From contig MGDH01000008.1 in NCBI GenBank assembly GCA_001790855.1, forward strand, positions 14,990 through 78,989: DNA of 64,000 nt, given 5' to 3'. The notes below the pieces were generated by a model that searched no databases, was not told the DNA's origin, and saw nothing but the letters and a program-made list of their open reading frames with translations. This document shows, piece after piece, positions 1 to 9,306 of this stretch. A program made the translations under genes and the position numbers. The stretch is from Candidatus Schekmanbacteria bacterium RIFCSPLOWO2_02_FULL_38_14. GTDB taxonomy: Bacteria; Schekmanbacteria; GWA2-38-11. The first letter of the stretch is position 1. Each line of letters opens with the position of its first letter.

Positions 1-2
1 CA

Positions 3-380
3 CACCCTGTAAGGATTTACAAATATAAAGTCAGCTTCCAGAAAATCGGAAGCTCGGTAAAAAAAAGCAAGATGCCTGATATAAAGGGTTTTTTAAGAAA
101 CATATCTTTTACAGTACCTGCTGGTGATGTTGATGAACCTGCTACTAAGGATTTAAAGGTAACAATATTTTCAAAAGCAATGAAGGAAGCCTTTGCAGAC
201 CAGTATATAAAAAAATTTGGAGAGAATCCAAGCGAGACTGGGATTATAAAATATCTTGATTATAATGTAAAAATAAAAATATTTGGCAGAGAAGTTACTG
301 AAGAAAAGAACAGCGCGGGGGCTTCTGGCGAAACCACTATAATCCTCACTGAAGTAAATAACTGCGTAACAAGCGAATAA
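3..380 (+). CDS. hypothetical protein, C-terminal part (5' end outside window)
   Basis: The reading frame is open from base 3 with no stop before the first ATG at 72. The residues before that ATG (HPVRIYKYKVSFQKIG...) look like coding sequence, so this is probably the tail of a longer gene entering from the left rather than a 102-residue protein. The visible part is rich in alternating hydrophobic and charged residues (predicted beta) and ends in VNNCVTSE. I do not recognise a family. It lies 26 bp upstream of the large secreted Ig-like/FN3 protein on the same strand, so the two may be co-transcribed. No function is assigned. Confidence 0.6.
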   Translation, partial: HPVRIYKYKVSFQKIGSSVKKSKMPDIKGFLRNISFTVPAGDVDEPATKDLKVTIFSKAMKEAFADQYIKKFGENPSETGIIKYLDYNVKIKIFGREVTEEKNSAGASGETTIILTEVNNCVTSE

Positions 381-406
381 TAATAACAAATAGGAGGGGA
401 AAAAAT

Positions 407-3400
407 ATGCTCTCTAAATCTAAAAATATAAGTTTCTTTATTATTGCAATTATCTTTTTTATGTCAGGGCTATTTTTCTTTGAAAGCTCTTTGTATGCGC
501 AGACCCAGAAATATATATTGAATCTTAGTGTTAAACCTAAAATCATCAAAGGTGATGGTAGCGATGAAGCGACAATGACCGCAAAGGTAACAAATTTTAA
601 AAAGATTCCTGTTTCAGGCGTAACAGTATTATTTTCAATTATATCGGGAGAAGGAACCCTCTCAGAAGAATCTGCAACTACAGATGATGATGGGATTGCA
701 ACCACAAGCCTTACAAGCACAACAGCGGGGAATCTTTATGTGCGGGCAAACATTGAAGATGCCAGATTAAGGGGTAAGAGAGTTGTGAGAATAAGAATCA
801 CAAAGTCGCCTACAACAAGTACTTTTAACCTGACTCTTTCAGCAGAGCCCACGAGCATACAGGCAGACGGAGAGAGCGCATCAACCATAAAGGCATTACT
901 GCGCAATAATGTGAATAATCCAGTTGTAGGCGTGCCAGTAACATTTGAAACAACTCAGGGAATAATTACAGGCTTTGCTGTGACAGATACCTCAGGTATT
1001 GCAACTGCAACACTTACAAGCGATACTACTGCGGGAACTGTAACTATTACAGCTAAATATAAAGGCACTAGCAAAACTACCACTGTTGAGTTTACTGAGA
1101 TTACTGAGTCTGTAACTATGACTGTTAAGGCTAATCCAAAAACCATTCAGGCAGACGGAGCCAGCACCTCAACAATAACTGTTCTGTTGCGCAACAGCAA
1201 AAACAACCCTGTGCAGGGAGCCACAGTTTCTTTTGAGGCAGACCACGGAGTGATTCCGTCTTCTGCAGTAACAAACAGCTCAGGAGTGGCAACTGTTGCG
1301 CTTACAAGCGATGATTTTAATGGCGATGTGACTGTGATTGCAAAGTATAATGATATTGAAAAACCAGTTACAGTTAAGTTTGTTGTTGCAGGGCTTTTTA
1401 AGCTGTCGCTTTCCCTTTCAACCAATACAATACCAAGCGATGGCACAACTGCAACCATAACAGCAATCCTTACTGATTCAGCCAACAACCCTATTGTGGG
1501 TAAGACAGTTAAATTTTCAAATGCCCTTGATGTTGATGGAGACGGAACAATTTCTGCCGGGGATACTCTTGATTATGCAACTCTATCAGCTTCAACAGGC
1601 ACTACTGATTCTGACGGAAAGGTAACAGGTATAACTGTTACATCTTCAAATACAGGCACAGTAGTTATAAAGGCTGAGGTTGATGAAGTTGTTGACAATG
1701 AAATACTTAAAATTGTTGCGCCATCTGAGGTTAAGAGTGTTGCAGTAACTACTGATGATACAAAAATACTTGTTGGCGGAGAGACAACCACAATTACAGC
1801 TACTTTCCAGAATGTACCTTCAGGCACAGCTACTTTTACCACTACTTTAGGTTACTTTACAAGTTCCACAGTAATCCCAATTGATGTCGTAATAAATTCA
1901 GGTATTGCAACAGCAACCCTTGCATCAGGGAATAAGACAGGTGTTGCTGAGATAAAGGTTTCAGCGTTGGTAGATGCAACAACAGGTGAAAGGATAGAGG
2001 GAAGCGTATTTGTCAAGATTTCTGCAAACACTGCAGCTACAATTGAACTCTCTTCAAGCCCGAATAATATTCCAATAAATGTTGGTGAGTCAACAATAAC
2101 AGCAAGGGTAAGGGATGCAAGCGGAAACCCGGTTTCAGGAGTGCTTGTAGGGTTTGAAATAGTAAATAGCCCGGGCGGAACAGGTCCAAATGACACAAGC
2201 CAGCTTTCTGCTGCCTCTGCTATTACAGATGATGATGGAATTGCAACTGTTACATTTATTGCAGGAGCTTTAGAAACACCAACCTTTAACGGAGTAAGGA
2301 TTGATGCGTTTTTAACTGATGATACAAGCATTAAAGACACAACATATCTGACAATATCAGGAAAGCCGTCATTCATATCAATAACATATTCTGAAGCTCC
2401 AACTATTAATGAAGATGATTCTTTGTCTGTTCCTGTAACAGCGCTTGTATCTGATATCCACGGAAACCCTGTTGCAGACGGAACCCCTGTTTCCTTAGGA
2501 CTTGTAATCACAAGGCTGGCACGCGCAGGAGATGGAGCAGTTATTGGAGATTTTTCTGGGAGCGAGATTCTTAATTCAGAGGATATAAACCAGAACAGCG
2601 CGCTTGATTCAGGCGAGGATATCAATAACAACGGATTCCTTGATTTTATAGAGGATGTAAACGGCAACGGGCTTTTAGATGACGGTGAGGACTTAGACGG
2701 AAACAACAAGCTAAACAGGAGTGAAACTCTTGAGGAGGTTGGTGTGCTTATTACTCCGGCTAGTGCCACTACAGAGAATGGGGTTGCTAAAGCAGAGTTG
2801 AAGTACGGGCAGAGTCTGATGGAAAAGTATCAAGTTCTGATTACTGCAGAGGCAGGCGGTGTGATAAACAGCCAGTACTTGGTCCTCCCACATACTCTCA
2901 GGGAAATACACATAGAAGGCACAACAGACAAAACAAAATTAGTTCCTACTGACCAGACAGCCTTTATTGTTTCAGACACAACTAACAACGCAATTCCTCC
3001 TGCAGGTCCTACTGAGCTCACAGCAATACTGATTTCTGCAGGGCGCGTATCCCTTGATTGGACTGATAACAGCAATAATGAAACGGGTTTTGAGATTGAA
3101 AGAAGCACAACCTCAGGCTCAGGATTTGTCCAGATTGCAGATAGCTCTGATGTTGGACCAAATACTACAAGCTTTATTGATTCAACTGCATCTGTTGGGA
3201 CAATATATTTTTACAGGGTAAGGGCTGTTAATACAAATGGCAATTCAAGCTATTCAAACGAGGCATCAACTCTGGCTGTAAAGATAAATCCTCCAAGCAG
3301 CCTTGCTGCATATGGTGCTTCATCAAACCAGGTTCTTCTTGTATGGACAGATAACAGCGATAACGAATCAGGATTTATTATTGAGAAGGCATCCTTTGAC

Positions 3401-4159
3401 GGAACTTTTATAAATGCATTTGAAGAAATTGCAAAGGTTGGGAAGGATGTAACCTATTACAGGGATGGAAAAATTTCTCCGGCTTTTACATATTTTTACA
3501 GGGTTAAAGCCTTTTCTGAAACAGATGCATCCCTTTACTCCAATGAGGCAAGCCACAGGCTTGCAGCTTTTGCTCCGAGCAATCTTATTGCCACTGTATT
3601 CTCTGCAACCCAGAACGACCTCACATGGAATGATAACAGCAGTAATGAAACAGGATTTGAGATTGAAAGAAGTGAAAGTTTCTGGAGCGGTTTTGCCAAA
3701 ATAGGGACAAACACAGCAAACGATACGACATATTCTGATACAACAGCAGTTGCTAATACTACTTATTATTATCGAGTAAGGGCAACAACATCAGGTGGAG
3801 GTGTCTCAGGGTATTCAAATGTAATAAGCCCAACAGGTCCAACAATTAATCCTCCAAGTGGTTTAGTAGCAACCGGATATTACTCTGCTGGACCACCCGT
3901 GGTTCGCGGAACAACGCTTACATGGACAGATAACAGCACCAATGAAGTAGGATTTGTTATAGAAGAAAAAACCTTGAATTCACCATATTACACAGAGACA
4001 CTCTGGGTTCCTGCAACTCTTCCTGCAAGTGGGACAGGGGCAATGACTATTACGGTAGTAGGTCTTTCAGAAGCTTCACAGCATTTCTACCGGATAAGGG
4101 CATTTAATGGCTCAACAGTATCAGATTACTCAAATGAGGACGGGGCTGTAGTTCCGTAA
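407..4159 (+). CDS. large secreted surface protein with Big_1-like Ig domains, a Ca-binding-like repeat and FN3 domains
   Basis: A 1250-residue exported protein. Residues 1-32 form a signal peptide (basic start, long hydrophobic core, ending ...SLYAQ). From about residue 35 to 860 there are about seven invasin/intimin-type Ig-like (Big_1) repeats, recognised by recurring 'IQADG.S.STI', 'NPV.GV.V.F' and 'T..SGIATATLTS' blocks; repeats 2 and 3 are the closest pair. Residues 725-772 hold four 12-residue copies of E-D-x-N-x-N-x-x-L-D-x-G, an acidic pattern like calcium-binding type-3 repeats. Residues about 864-1250 are four fibronectin type III domains, each with 'W-T-D-N-S-x-N-E' followed by 'GF.IE'. 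No LPXTG or obvious outer-membrane anchor is seen. An AGGAGGGG ribosome site precedes the ATG. The likely role is adhesion or structural surface display (inference). Confidence 0.85.
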   Translation: MLSKSKNISFFIIAIIFFMSGLFFFESSLYAQTQKYILNLSVKPKIIKGDGSDEATMTAKVTNFKKIPVSGVTVLFSIISGEGTLSEESATTDDDGIATTSLTSTTAGNLYVRANIEDARLRGKRVVRIRITKSPTTSTFNLTLSAEPTSIQADGESASTIKALLRNNVNNPVVGVPVTFETTQGIITGFAVTDTSGIATATLTSDTTAGTVTITAKYKGTSKTTTVEFTEITESVTMTVKANPKTIQADGASTSTITVLLRNSKNNPVQGATVSFEADHGVIPSSAVTNSSGVATVALTSDDFNGDVTVIAKYNDIEKPVTVKFVVAGLFKLSLSLSTNTIPSDGTTATITAILTDSANNPIVGKTVKFSNALDVDGDGTISAGDTLDYATLSASTGTTDSDGKVTGITVTSSNTGTVVIKAEVDEVVDNEILKIVAPSEVKSVAVTTDDTKILVGGETTTITATFQNVPSGTATFTTTLGYFTSSTVIPIDVVINSGIATATLASGNKTGVAEIKVSALVDATTGERIEGSVFVKISANTAATIELSSSPNNIPINVGESTITARVRDASGNPVSGVLVGFEIVNSPGGTGPNDTSQLSAASAITDDDGIATVTFIAGALETPTFNGVRIDAFLTDDTSIKDTTYLTISGKPSFISITYSEAPTINEDDSLSVPVTALVSDIHGNPVADGTPVSLGLVITRLARAGDGAVIGDFSGSEILNSEDINQNSALDSGEDINNNGFLDFIEDVNGNGLLDDGEDLDGNNKLNRSETLEEVGVLITPASATTENGVAKAELKYGQSLMEKYQVLITAEAGGVINSQYLVLPHTLREIHIEGTTDKTKLVPTDQTAFIVSDTTNNAIPPAGPTELTAILISAGRVSLDWTDNSNNETGFEIERSTTSGSGFVQIADSSDVGPNTTSFIDSTASVGTIYFYRVRAVNTNGNSSYSNEASTLAVKINPPSSLAAYGASSNQVLLVWTDNSDNESGFIIEKASFDGTFINAFEEIAKVGKDVTYYRDGKISPAFTYFYRVKAFSETDASLYSNEASHRLAAFAPSNLIATVFSATQNDLTWNDNSSNETGFEIERSESFWSGFAKIGTNTANDTTYSDTTAVANTTYYYRVRATTSGGGVSGYSNVISPTGPTINPPSGLVATGYYSAGPPVVRGTTLTWTDNSTNEVGFVIEEKTLNSPYYTETLWVPATLPASGTGAMTITVVGLSEASQHFYRIRAFNGSTVSDYSNEDGAVVP

Positions 4160-4177
4160 ATAATTTTTTTCAAAAGG

Positions 4178-4215
4178 AGAGAGCGGGGATTAAATTTCCC
4201 GCTCTCTTTCTATTT
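4178..4215 (+). terminator. intrinsic terminator after the surface protein gene
   Basis: A perfect 10-bp stem (AGAGAGCGGG at 4178-4187 with CCCGCTCTCT at 4198-4207) closes a short AT-rich loop and is followed by a T-rich run. It begins 19 bases after the stop codon of the Ig-like/FN3 gene. Confidence 0.8.
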
Positions 4216-4424
4216 TCTCTTTGTTTTCCCTGCCACTAAAATAAACCTTGCAACAAAAGCAGGATTTCCTTTAATATCAGATACACTTGACAGACATTCC
4301 TTATAAAATGCTTTGTAAAAGTTATACGATAGTACTTTTTTCTTTCAATTTAATAGAATTTTTTGATATATTATTTCAATAAATAAAATTGATAATAGCA
4401 TAAAAGAAGGATTGCAAAGAAGAT

Positions 4425-5585
4425 ATGCTCCGCTACTTAACATCAGGTGAGTCCCACGGGAAATTAATAAATGCAATTCTTGAAGGAATTCCTTCAGGGC
4501 TTGAGCTTTCTGAGGAGGATGTAAACATTGACCTCAGGAGAAGACAGTCAGGCTATGGCAGGGGAGAGAGGATGAAGATAGAGCGGGATGAGGTGGAGAT
4601 AACCTCAGGAGTCCGTTTTGGAAAAACAATGGGAAGCCCAATTTCCATGATAATCCGCAACAGGGACTGGGAAAACTGGAAGAATGAGATGTCAATAATC
4701 AGGCGCAATAAAGGGATAAATATGGTTACAAGACCAAGACCCGGACATGCTGACCTTGCAGGAGGAATCAAGTATAACGAAATAGATTTACGTAATATTT
4801 TTGAAAGGTCAAGCGCAAGGGAAACCGCATGCAGGGTGGCTGTTGGGGCTGTTGCAAGAAAAATTCTTGCAGAATTGGGTATAAAAATTTTAAGCCACGT
4901 GATAAGCATAGGAAATATTCGGGCGAAAAACATTCCAAGAAACCCTAACTCAATCGTTCACTTGGCAGAGAGATCAGACCTTCGTTGCGCTGATGCAGAA
5001 GCTGAAAGGAAAATGAAGGATGTGATAGACAAGGCAAAAAACAAAGGAGATTCAGTAGGGGGGATATTTGAGATAATTGTGATGAATCCTCCTGTTGGTT
5101 TAGGAAGCCATACCCAATGGGACAGGAAGCTTGATGGAAAATTAGCCCGGGCTTTAATGAGCATTCAGGCAATAAAAGGAATAGAGACCGGTATGGGTTT
5201 TAGAACTGCCGACCTTTTTGGCTCACAGGTCCATGATGAGATATATTACAGGAAAGACAAAAGAGGCTTTTACAGGAAAACAAATAATGCCGGAGGAATC
5301 GAAGGCGGAATATCAAACGGAGAGGATATTGTTTTGAGGGCGGCTATGAAACCAATTCCGACATTGTTAACTCCGTTAAGATCAGTTGATATTATTACAA
5401 AAAAGCCTTTCAAAGCCTCTGTTGAAAGGTCTGATGTGTGCGCAGTTCCTTCTGCAGCGGTTGTGGGAGAGGCTGTTGTTGCCTTTGAAATGGCTGATGC
5501 TGTGCTGGAGAAGTTCGGAGGAGATAGTTTAAAAGAGATGAAAAGAAATTTCAATAATTACAGGGAGTATATTAACAGGCTGTGA
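4425..5585 (+). CDS. aroC: chorismate synthase
   Basis: Catalyses the last shikimate step, 5-enolpyruvylshikimate-3-phosphate to chorismate, in the cytoplasm using reduced FMN. The 386 residues match the usual family length. Signatures are SGESHGK at residues 7-13, the basic block [12 protein letters not shown] near 38-49, [24 protein letters not shown], and the C-terminal [16 protein letters not shown] motif followed by the conserved KPIPT. The start is the first ATG, preceded by a purine-rich AAAGAAG. The downstream DUF4124-type gene starts 4 bp after the stop, so they are probably co-transcribed. Other aro genes in the window (aroQ, aroF, aroB) lie elsewhere, so the pathway is not a single operon here. 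Confidence 0.97.
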   Translation: MLRYLTSGESHGKLINAILEGIPSGLELSEEDVNIDLRRRQSGYGRGERMKIERDEVEITSGVRFGKTMGSPISMIIRNRDWENWKNEMSIIRRNKGINMVTRPRPGHADLAGGIKYNEIDLRNIFERSSARETACRVAVGAVARKILAELGIKILSHVISIGNIRAKNIPRNPNSIVHLAERSDLRCADAEAERKMKDVIDKAKNKGDSVGGIFEIIVMNPPVGLGSHTQWDRKLDGKLARALMSIQAIKGIETGMGFRTADLFGSQVHDEIYYRKDKRGFYRKTNNAGGIEGGISNGEDIVLRAAMKPIPTLLTPLRSVDIITKKPFKASVERSDVCAVPSAAVVGEAVVAFEMADAVLEKFGGDSLKEMKRNFNNYREYINRL

Positions 5586-5589
5586 GCAG

Positions 5590-6147
5590 ATGAGATTATT
5601 TTTAGCTGTTATAATTTTTTTACTTTTGTTACCTCCAAATGTGTCAGCAAATATATATAAGTTTGTTGACGAGGAAGGGATTATTCATTTTATTGACACC
5701 TATGATGCAATACCTGAGAAATACAGAGAGAAAAAAGTTGAAGAAGTAGTCAGCAGTGATGAAAAAGTGGATGAAAAAATAAAAGAAAAAAAATCCAAAG
5801 AATCTGTTTCAAAGGATTCTAAAGAAAAAGACAAGGCTTTATCTGAACCTGAAAAGAAAAAGACAGAAGCAGAAATAATAAAGGATTGGGATGAAAAAGT
5901 ATCCAAGCAGAAGGAAAAATTAAAGGAAACAAAAAGAAAGCTTGATGAGGCAGAGAGGTCTAAAAACCGCACCACAAGCTCTTATTCAAGGAAACAATAT
6001 TCAAATGCTGACAGAAAAGCAGCAGAAGATGACTATGATGCCGCTAAGAAAGATTATGAAAGTATCCAGAAGGAATGGGATGAGCTTGGAGAAAAAGCAA
6101 AAAAAGAAGCGCCTTATCCATGGTGGCGCCAGAATTTTTACAAGTAG
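5590..6147 (+). CDS. exported DUF4124-like coiled-coil protein
   Basis: A 185-residue protein with an N-terminal signal peptide (MRLFLAVIIFLLLLPPNVSA). This is followed directly by 'IYKFVDEEGIIHFIDTYDAIP', which matches the DUF4124 pattern (I-Y-K-W-V-D-x-x-G-x-x-H-F-T-D) of small envelope proteins. Residues about 50-170 are extremely rich in Lys, Glu and Asp with heptad-like spacing and should form a long charged helix or coiled coil. The C-terminus ends PYPWWRQNFYK. The start codon lies 4 bp after the aroC stop, implying translational coupling. The biochemical function of DUF4124 proteins is not established; an envelope location is inferred from the signal peptide. Confidence 0.8.
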   Translation: MRLFLAVIIFLLLLPPNVSANIYKFVDEEGIIHFIDTYDAIPEKYREKKVEEVVSSDEKVDEKIKEKKSKESVSKDSKEKDKALSEPEKKKTEAEIIKDWDEKVSKQKEKLKETKRKLDEAERSKNRTTSSYSRKQYSNADRKAAEDDYDAAKKDYESIQKEWDELGEKAKKEAPYPWWRQNFYK

Positions 6148-6216
6148 AATCCTTTCGTTTTTTTATTTTAATCCTGAATATTTCCTCTAAGCCTTAATTC
6201 TGTAACCTTTCTATGG

Positions 6217-7284
6217 TCAGATTTCAAATATATGAGGGATATTATTTGTAAGCACTTTACATCCTGATTCTGTTACATAGACCATATCTTCTATCCTTAC
6301 GCCTCCAAAACCGGGGATATATATTCCCGGTTCAACTGTGAATACCATTCCCTCTTTGATTTTTTCCTTTACCTTTTTGCTTATTCTTGGTTCCTCGTGA
6401 ACATCAAGCCCGACCCCGTGTCCCAAGCCATGGCCAAAGTATTTGTCAAAGCCATTTTTTTTTATATAATTTCTTGCTGCATCATCAATTTCTTCACAAG
6501 TTTTTCCGGGCTTTATATTTTCTATGGCAATACTCTGGGCATCCCTGACAATGTTATAAATCTGCTGCTGTTTTTTATCTGGTTTTCCAATTATAAAAGT
6601 TCTTGTAACATCAGAATGATAACCATTATAGGAACAGCCAAAATCAATTATTACAAATTCTCCCTTTGATATTTTTTTATCTGAAGCAACTCCGTGAGGA
6701 AGGGCAGACCTTTTTCCTGATGCAACTATTAAATCAAAAGATAATTTCTGTGCGCCGAGTTTTTTTAGCTGGTATTCAAGTTCAAGAGCTATCTCTCTTT
6801 CTTTAAGTTTTTTCCTTAGCATTGGAAGAACAGGCTTTAACCCTTTTTCAAGAATTGAGACTGCTTTCCTTATACATATCATTTCGCCTTCATCTTTTAC
6901 AATTCTCAGTATTTCAATAACGCCTGTGGTTGGAATGAGTTTAACAGGGGATAAGGCTTTTTTAAAGTTTTTATAAACAGAGAATGGCATATAAGAAGCC
7001 TCAAAACCAAGATTTTTAATCCTTTCCTTTTTACAGAAATTTTTAATTGCTTCGTTTTGATTTTTAAATTCTTCGATTTTAAACCCTGAGACTTCTTTTT
7101 TAGCCTGTGTTGTGTAACGGAAATCAGTAAAGAAGAAGTTTTTTTTAGGGGACATTATAATAAAACCAGAAGAGCCTGTAAAATTTGAGAGATACCTGAC
7201 ATTGATAAGATTTGTGATAAGTAATCCGTCAAGGGGCGGCTTTATAAAGGACTGTAGGGCTTTGGCACGGGCGGTTGTTTTCAC
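6217..7284 (-). CDS. Xaa-Pro aminopeptidase family (M24) metallopeptidase
   Basis: A cytoplasmic dinuclear-metal peptidase removing an N-terminal residue next to proline. The 355 residues show the two-domain PepQ/PepP layout: a creatinase-like N-terminal domain (about 1-120) and a pita-bread catalytic domain (about 130-355). Metal ligands are visible: the first Asp in 'VIIDFGCSYNGYHSD' and the second in 'SDVTRTF', the His in 'GHGLGHGVGLDVHEEP', the first Glu in 'VFTVEPGIY', and the second Glu in 'GGVRIEDMV'. The start is a GTG with AAGGA upstream. It reads against the aroC pair, with the two stops facing each other across about 70 bp. Confidence 0.92.
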   Translation of the reverse strand: MKTTARAKALQSFIKPPLDGLLITNLINVRYLSNFTGSSGFIIMSPKKNFFFTDFRYTTQAKKEVSGFKIEEFKNQNEAIKNFCKKERIKNLGFEASYMPFSVYKNFKKALSPVKLIPTTGVIEILRIVKDEGEMICIRKAVSILEKGLKPVLPMLRKKLKEREIALELEYQLKKLGAQKLSFDLIVASGKRSALPHGVASDKKISKGEFVIIDFGCSYNGYHSDVTRTFIIGKPDKKQQQIYNIVRDAQSIAIENIKPGKTCEEIDDAARNYIKKNGFDKYFGHGLGHGVGLDVHEEPRISKKVKEKIKEGMVFTVEPGIYIPGFGGVRIEDMVYVTESGCKVLTNNIPHIFEI

Positions 7285-7319
7285 TTATTGTTCCTTCGAT
7301 GATTTGCTTATGTCCCTAA

Positions 7320-7393
7320 AAATGTAGAAACAGGTCTTCAGACCTGTTAATCTATTGAATAACTAACACACCTGAAGGTGTGTTTCTACATTT
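7320..7393. repeat. 74-bp palindromic element with two internal hairpins
   Basis: Outer inverted repeats AATGTAGAAAC (7321-7331) and GTTTCTACATT (7382-7392) are perfect and extend by one base each way. They enclose two independent hairpins: AACAGGTC-ttca-GACCTGTT (7329-7348) and AACACACCT-ga-AGGTGTGTT (7365-7384). The layout is cloverleaf-like. It fills most of the gap between the M24 peptidase gene and aroQ. An element of the same design lies at 54758-54826. Confidence 0.75.
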
Positions 7394-7453
7394 CCTGCTT
7401 AATATAAAAGTCGGTATTAAAAAAAACCTTGGCAATTACTATTCTTTCAAAAA

Positions 7454-7894
7454 TTACTTTGATTTAAGATAATCTATTGCAGCGCTGAATGCGAGGATGT
7501 AAGACTTGCTTCCAAACCCTGTAATTGTTCCTACTGCAATATCTGAGATTAAAGATTTTTTTCTGAACTCTTCTCTTTTGAAGATGTTAGACAGGTGGGC
7601 TTCAATAAACGGGATTTTTGTGGACAGCAAAGCATCCCTGATACAGACAGAGGTATGGGTCAGTCCTCCGGGATTAAGTATTATGAAATCAATCTTTTTT
7701 AAGCCTTCCTGTATTGCATCCACAATTTCTCCCTCGTGGTTTGACTGAAAGAATTTAATATTCATTCCAGCCTCTTTGGCGATTTTTGAAAGAGATGAAT
7801 TGATATCCTTGAGGGTTTCTTTTCCGTAAACCTCAGGCTCTCTTGTTCCTAAAAGATTTAAATTTGGGCCATGGATTACGAGGATGGTTGGCAT
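7454..7894 (-). CDS. aroQ: type II 3-dehydroquinate dehydratase
   Basis: Dehydrates 3-dehydroquinate to 3-dehydroshikimate, the third shikimate step. The 146 residues have the type II fold signatures: '[21 protein letters not shown]' at the start (catalytic Tyr in VYG), '[15 protein letters not shown]' (Asn and His of the active site), '[19 protein letters not shown]', and '[17 protein letters not shown]'. A longer open frame reaches upstream to 7969, but the family begins at the ATG used here, and a GGAAGG lies about 11 bases before it. It is divergent from aroF, about 200 bp away. Confidence 0.95.
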   Translation of the reverse strand: MPTILVIHGPNLNLLGTREPEVYGKETLKDINSSLSKIAKEAGMNIKFFQSNHEGEIVDAIQEGLKKIDFIILNPGGLTHTSVCIRDALLSTKIPFIEAHLSNIFKREEFRKKSLISDIAVGTITGFGSKSYILAFSAAIDYLKSK

Positions 7895-7993
7895 AGGGTT
7901 TGAATCCTTCCTATATTGAGTAAATATATATTTTAAATAATACCAGCAGAGAACCTCTATGTCAAGCAATCTGATTTTTTCTTTACTTCTATC

Positions 7994-8021
7994 TTGACAT
8001 CTTAAAACGATAAACTATTAG
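7994..8021 (+). promoter_or_regulatory. candidate sigma70-type promoter for aroF
   Basis: TTGACA at 7994-7999 is followed after 16 bases by TATTAG (8016-8021). It lies about 80 bp upstream of the aroF start, in the divergent aroQ-aroF gap. The -35 is a perfect consensus and the -10 is imperfect, so the exact -10 is uncertain. Confidence 0.35.
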
Positions 8022-8099
8022 TATAAAACATTAAACTGAAAAATTAGTCTGTTGAGAAAGAACAGTAATTAGCAAAGGAACGGAAAAGGTAATAAAAAA

Positions 8100-9116
8100 A
8101 TGATTATTGTAATGCGGTCTCATGCAAGTGAGGCAGAGATTGATGAGGTTATAAAAAAAATTGAAAAGATGCACTACAAAACTCACATAATCAAGGGGGT
8201 TGAAAGAACTGTAATCGGGGCTGTGGGCGATGAAAGGGGAAAAGAGAGACTCCAGTCTCTTGAATCAATGCCGGGGGTTGAAAAGGTTATGCCGATTCTG
8301 CAGCCTTATAAGCTTGCGGGCAGAGAATTCAAACACGATGATTCTGTAATAGATGTTGGGAATGTTAGAATTGGCGGCAAGGAAATAGTTGTAATTGCCG
8401 GACCCTGTTCTGTTGAAAGCAGGGAGCAGATAATAGAGTCTGCTGAAATTGTAAAAAAGGCAGGAGCAAAGATTCTGCGCGGTGGAGCTTTTAAACCAAG
8501 AACCTCTCCTTACAGTTTTCAGGGGCATGAAGAAGAAGGGCTTAAAATGCTTGCTATCGCCAGAGAGAAAACAGGGCTTCCCTTTGTTACAGAGATAATG
8601 GATACCGTAGATATTGATACGGTTGCAGATTATGCGGATATGTTGCAGGTAGGTGCAAGGAATGTACAAAATTTTGCCCTTCTTAAAAAACTCGGAAAGA
8701 TAAAGAAACCGATTCTCCTTAAAAGAGGAATGATGACAACTATTATAGAATTCCTGATGAGTGCGGAATATATATTGTCAGAAGGAAACCCAAATGTCAT
8801 TTTATGCGAAAGGGGAATAAGGACATTTGAGACAGAAACAAGGAATACCCTCGACTTAAGCGCCATACCTGTTATTAAGAGCAAAAGCCACCTTCCAATT
8901 ATAGTTGACCCAAGCCATGCTATTGGCAACTGGAAATTTGTAGCGTCAATGTCAAAGGCATCAATTGCGGCTGGAGCTGACGGGCTTTTAATTGAGGTTC
9001 ATCCAAGGCCTGAAGAGGCTTTTTCTGACGGGGCCCAATCGTTAAAACCTGAGAAGTTTTCAAGACTGATGGAAGAACTCAAGACTTTGATAATAGCCTG
9101 CAATAGAGCTTTCTGA
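8100..9116 (+). CDS. aroF: 3-deoxy-7-phosphoheptulonate synthase (DAHP synthase, type I-beta)
   Basis: Condenses phosphoenolpyruvate and erythrose 4-phosphate to DAHP, the entry step of aromatic biosynthesis. The 338 residues comprise an N-terminal ferredoxin-like domain (about 1-70, 'MIIVMRSHASEAEIDEVI...') as in the Thermotoga-type enzyme, where it mediates feedback control, and a TIM-barrel domain. Barrel motifs are 'IAGPCSVES', 'GGAFKPRTSPYSFQG', 'PILLKRGM', 'VDPSHAIGNW' and 'GLLIEVHP'. Feedback regulation by the N-terminal domain is known for the family and inferred here. It has its own candidate promoter. Confidence 0.95.
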   Translation: MIIVMRSHASEAEIDEVIKKIEKMHYKTHIIKGVERTVIGAVGDERGKERLQSLESMPGVEKVMPILQPYKLAGREFKHDDSVIDVGNVRIGGKEIVVIAGPCSVESREQIIESAEIVKKAGAKILRGGAFKPRTSPYSFQGHEEEGLKMLAIAREKTGLPFVTEIMDTVDIDTVADYADMLQVGARNVQNFALLKKLGKIKKPILLKRGMMTTIIEFLMSAEYILSEGNPNVILCERGIRTFETETRNTLDLSAIPVIKSKSHLPIIVDPSHAIGNWKFVASMSKASIAAGADGLLIEVHPRPEEAFSDGAQSLKPEKFSRLMEELKTLIIACNRAF

Positions 9117-9156
9117 AAAACCTGACTCCAACCATTATGAATAACGTCCCACCTCT

Positions 9157-9249
9157 GTCATTGCGAGCAAAAAGCGAAGCAATCTCGTTTTTTTTGAGAT
9201 TGCCACGTCGCCTGCCTGCGGTAGGCAGGCTTACGCTCCTCGCAATGAC
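9157..9249. repeat. GTCATTGCGAG-family palindromic repeat, 93 bp copy
   Basis: Begins GTCATTGCGAG (9157-9167) and ends with its complement CTCGCAATGAC (9239-9249). Internal sub-terminal blocks GCAATCTC and GAGATTGC also pair. The right half contains a nested GCCTGCCTGCGGTAGGCAGGC-type hairpin. It lies between the convergent aroF and PilX-like genes, where it may also serve as a bidirectional terminator. Confidence 0.85.
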
Positions 9250-9306
9250 ACAAAAGGATAGTTTTTTCAGAGGTATGTAAGAAAAGTGGCTTATGTATCT
9301 GAGGCT

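Noticed and set aside
1852-2769. Long antisense open frame (305 codons) inside the surface protein gene
   Set aside because: It lies wholly opposite a well-supported repeat protein and reflects the biased codons of that gene; no ribosome site or domain supports it.
4553-4933. Antisense open frame in aroC
   Set aside because: It is a shadow of a strongly conserved gene and has no recognisable domain.
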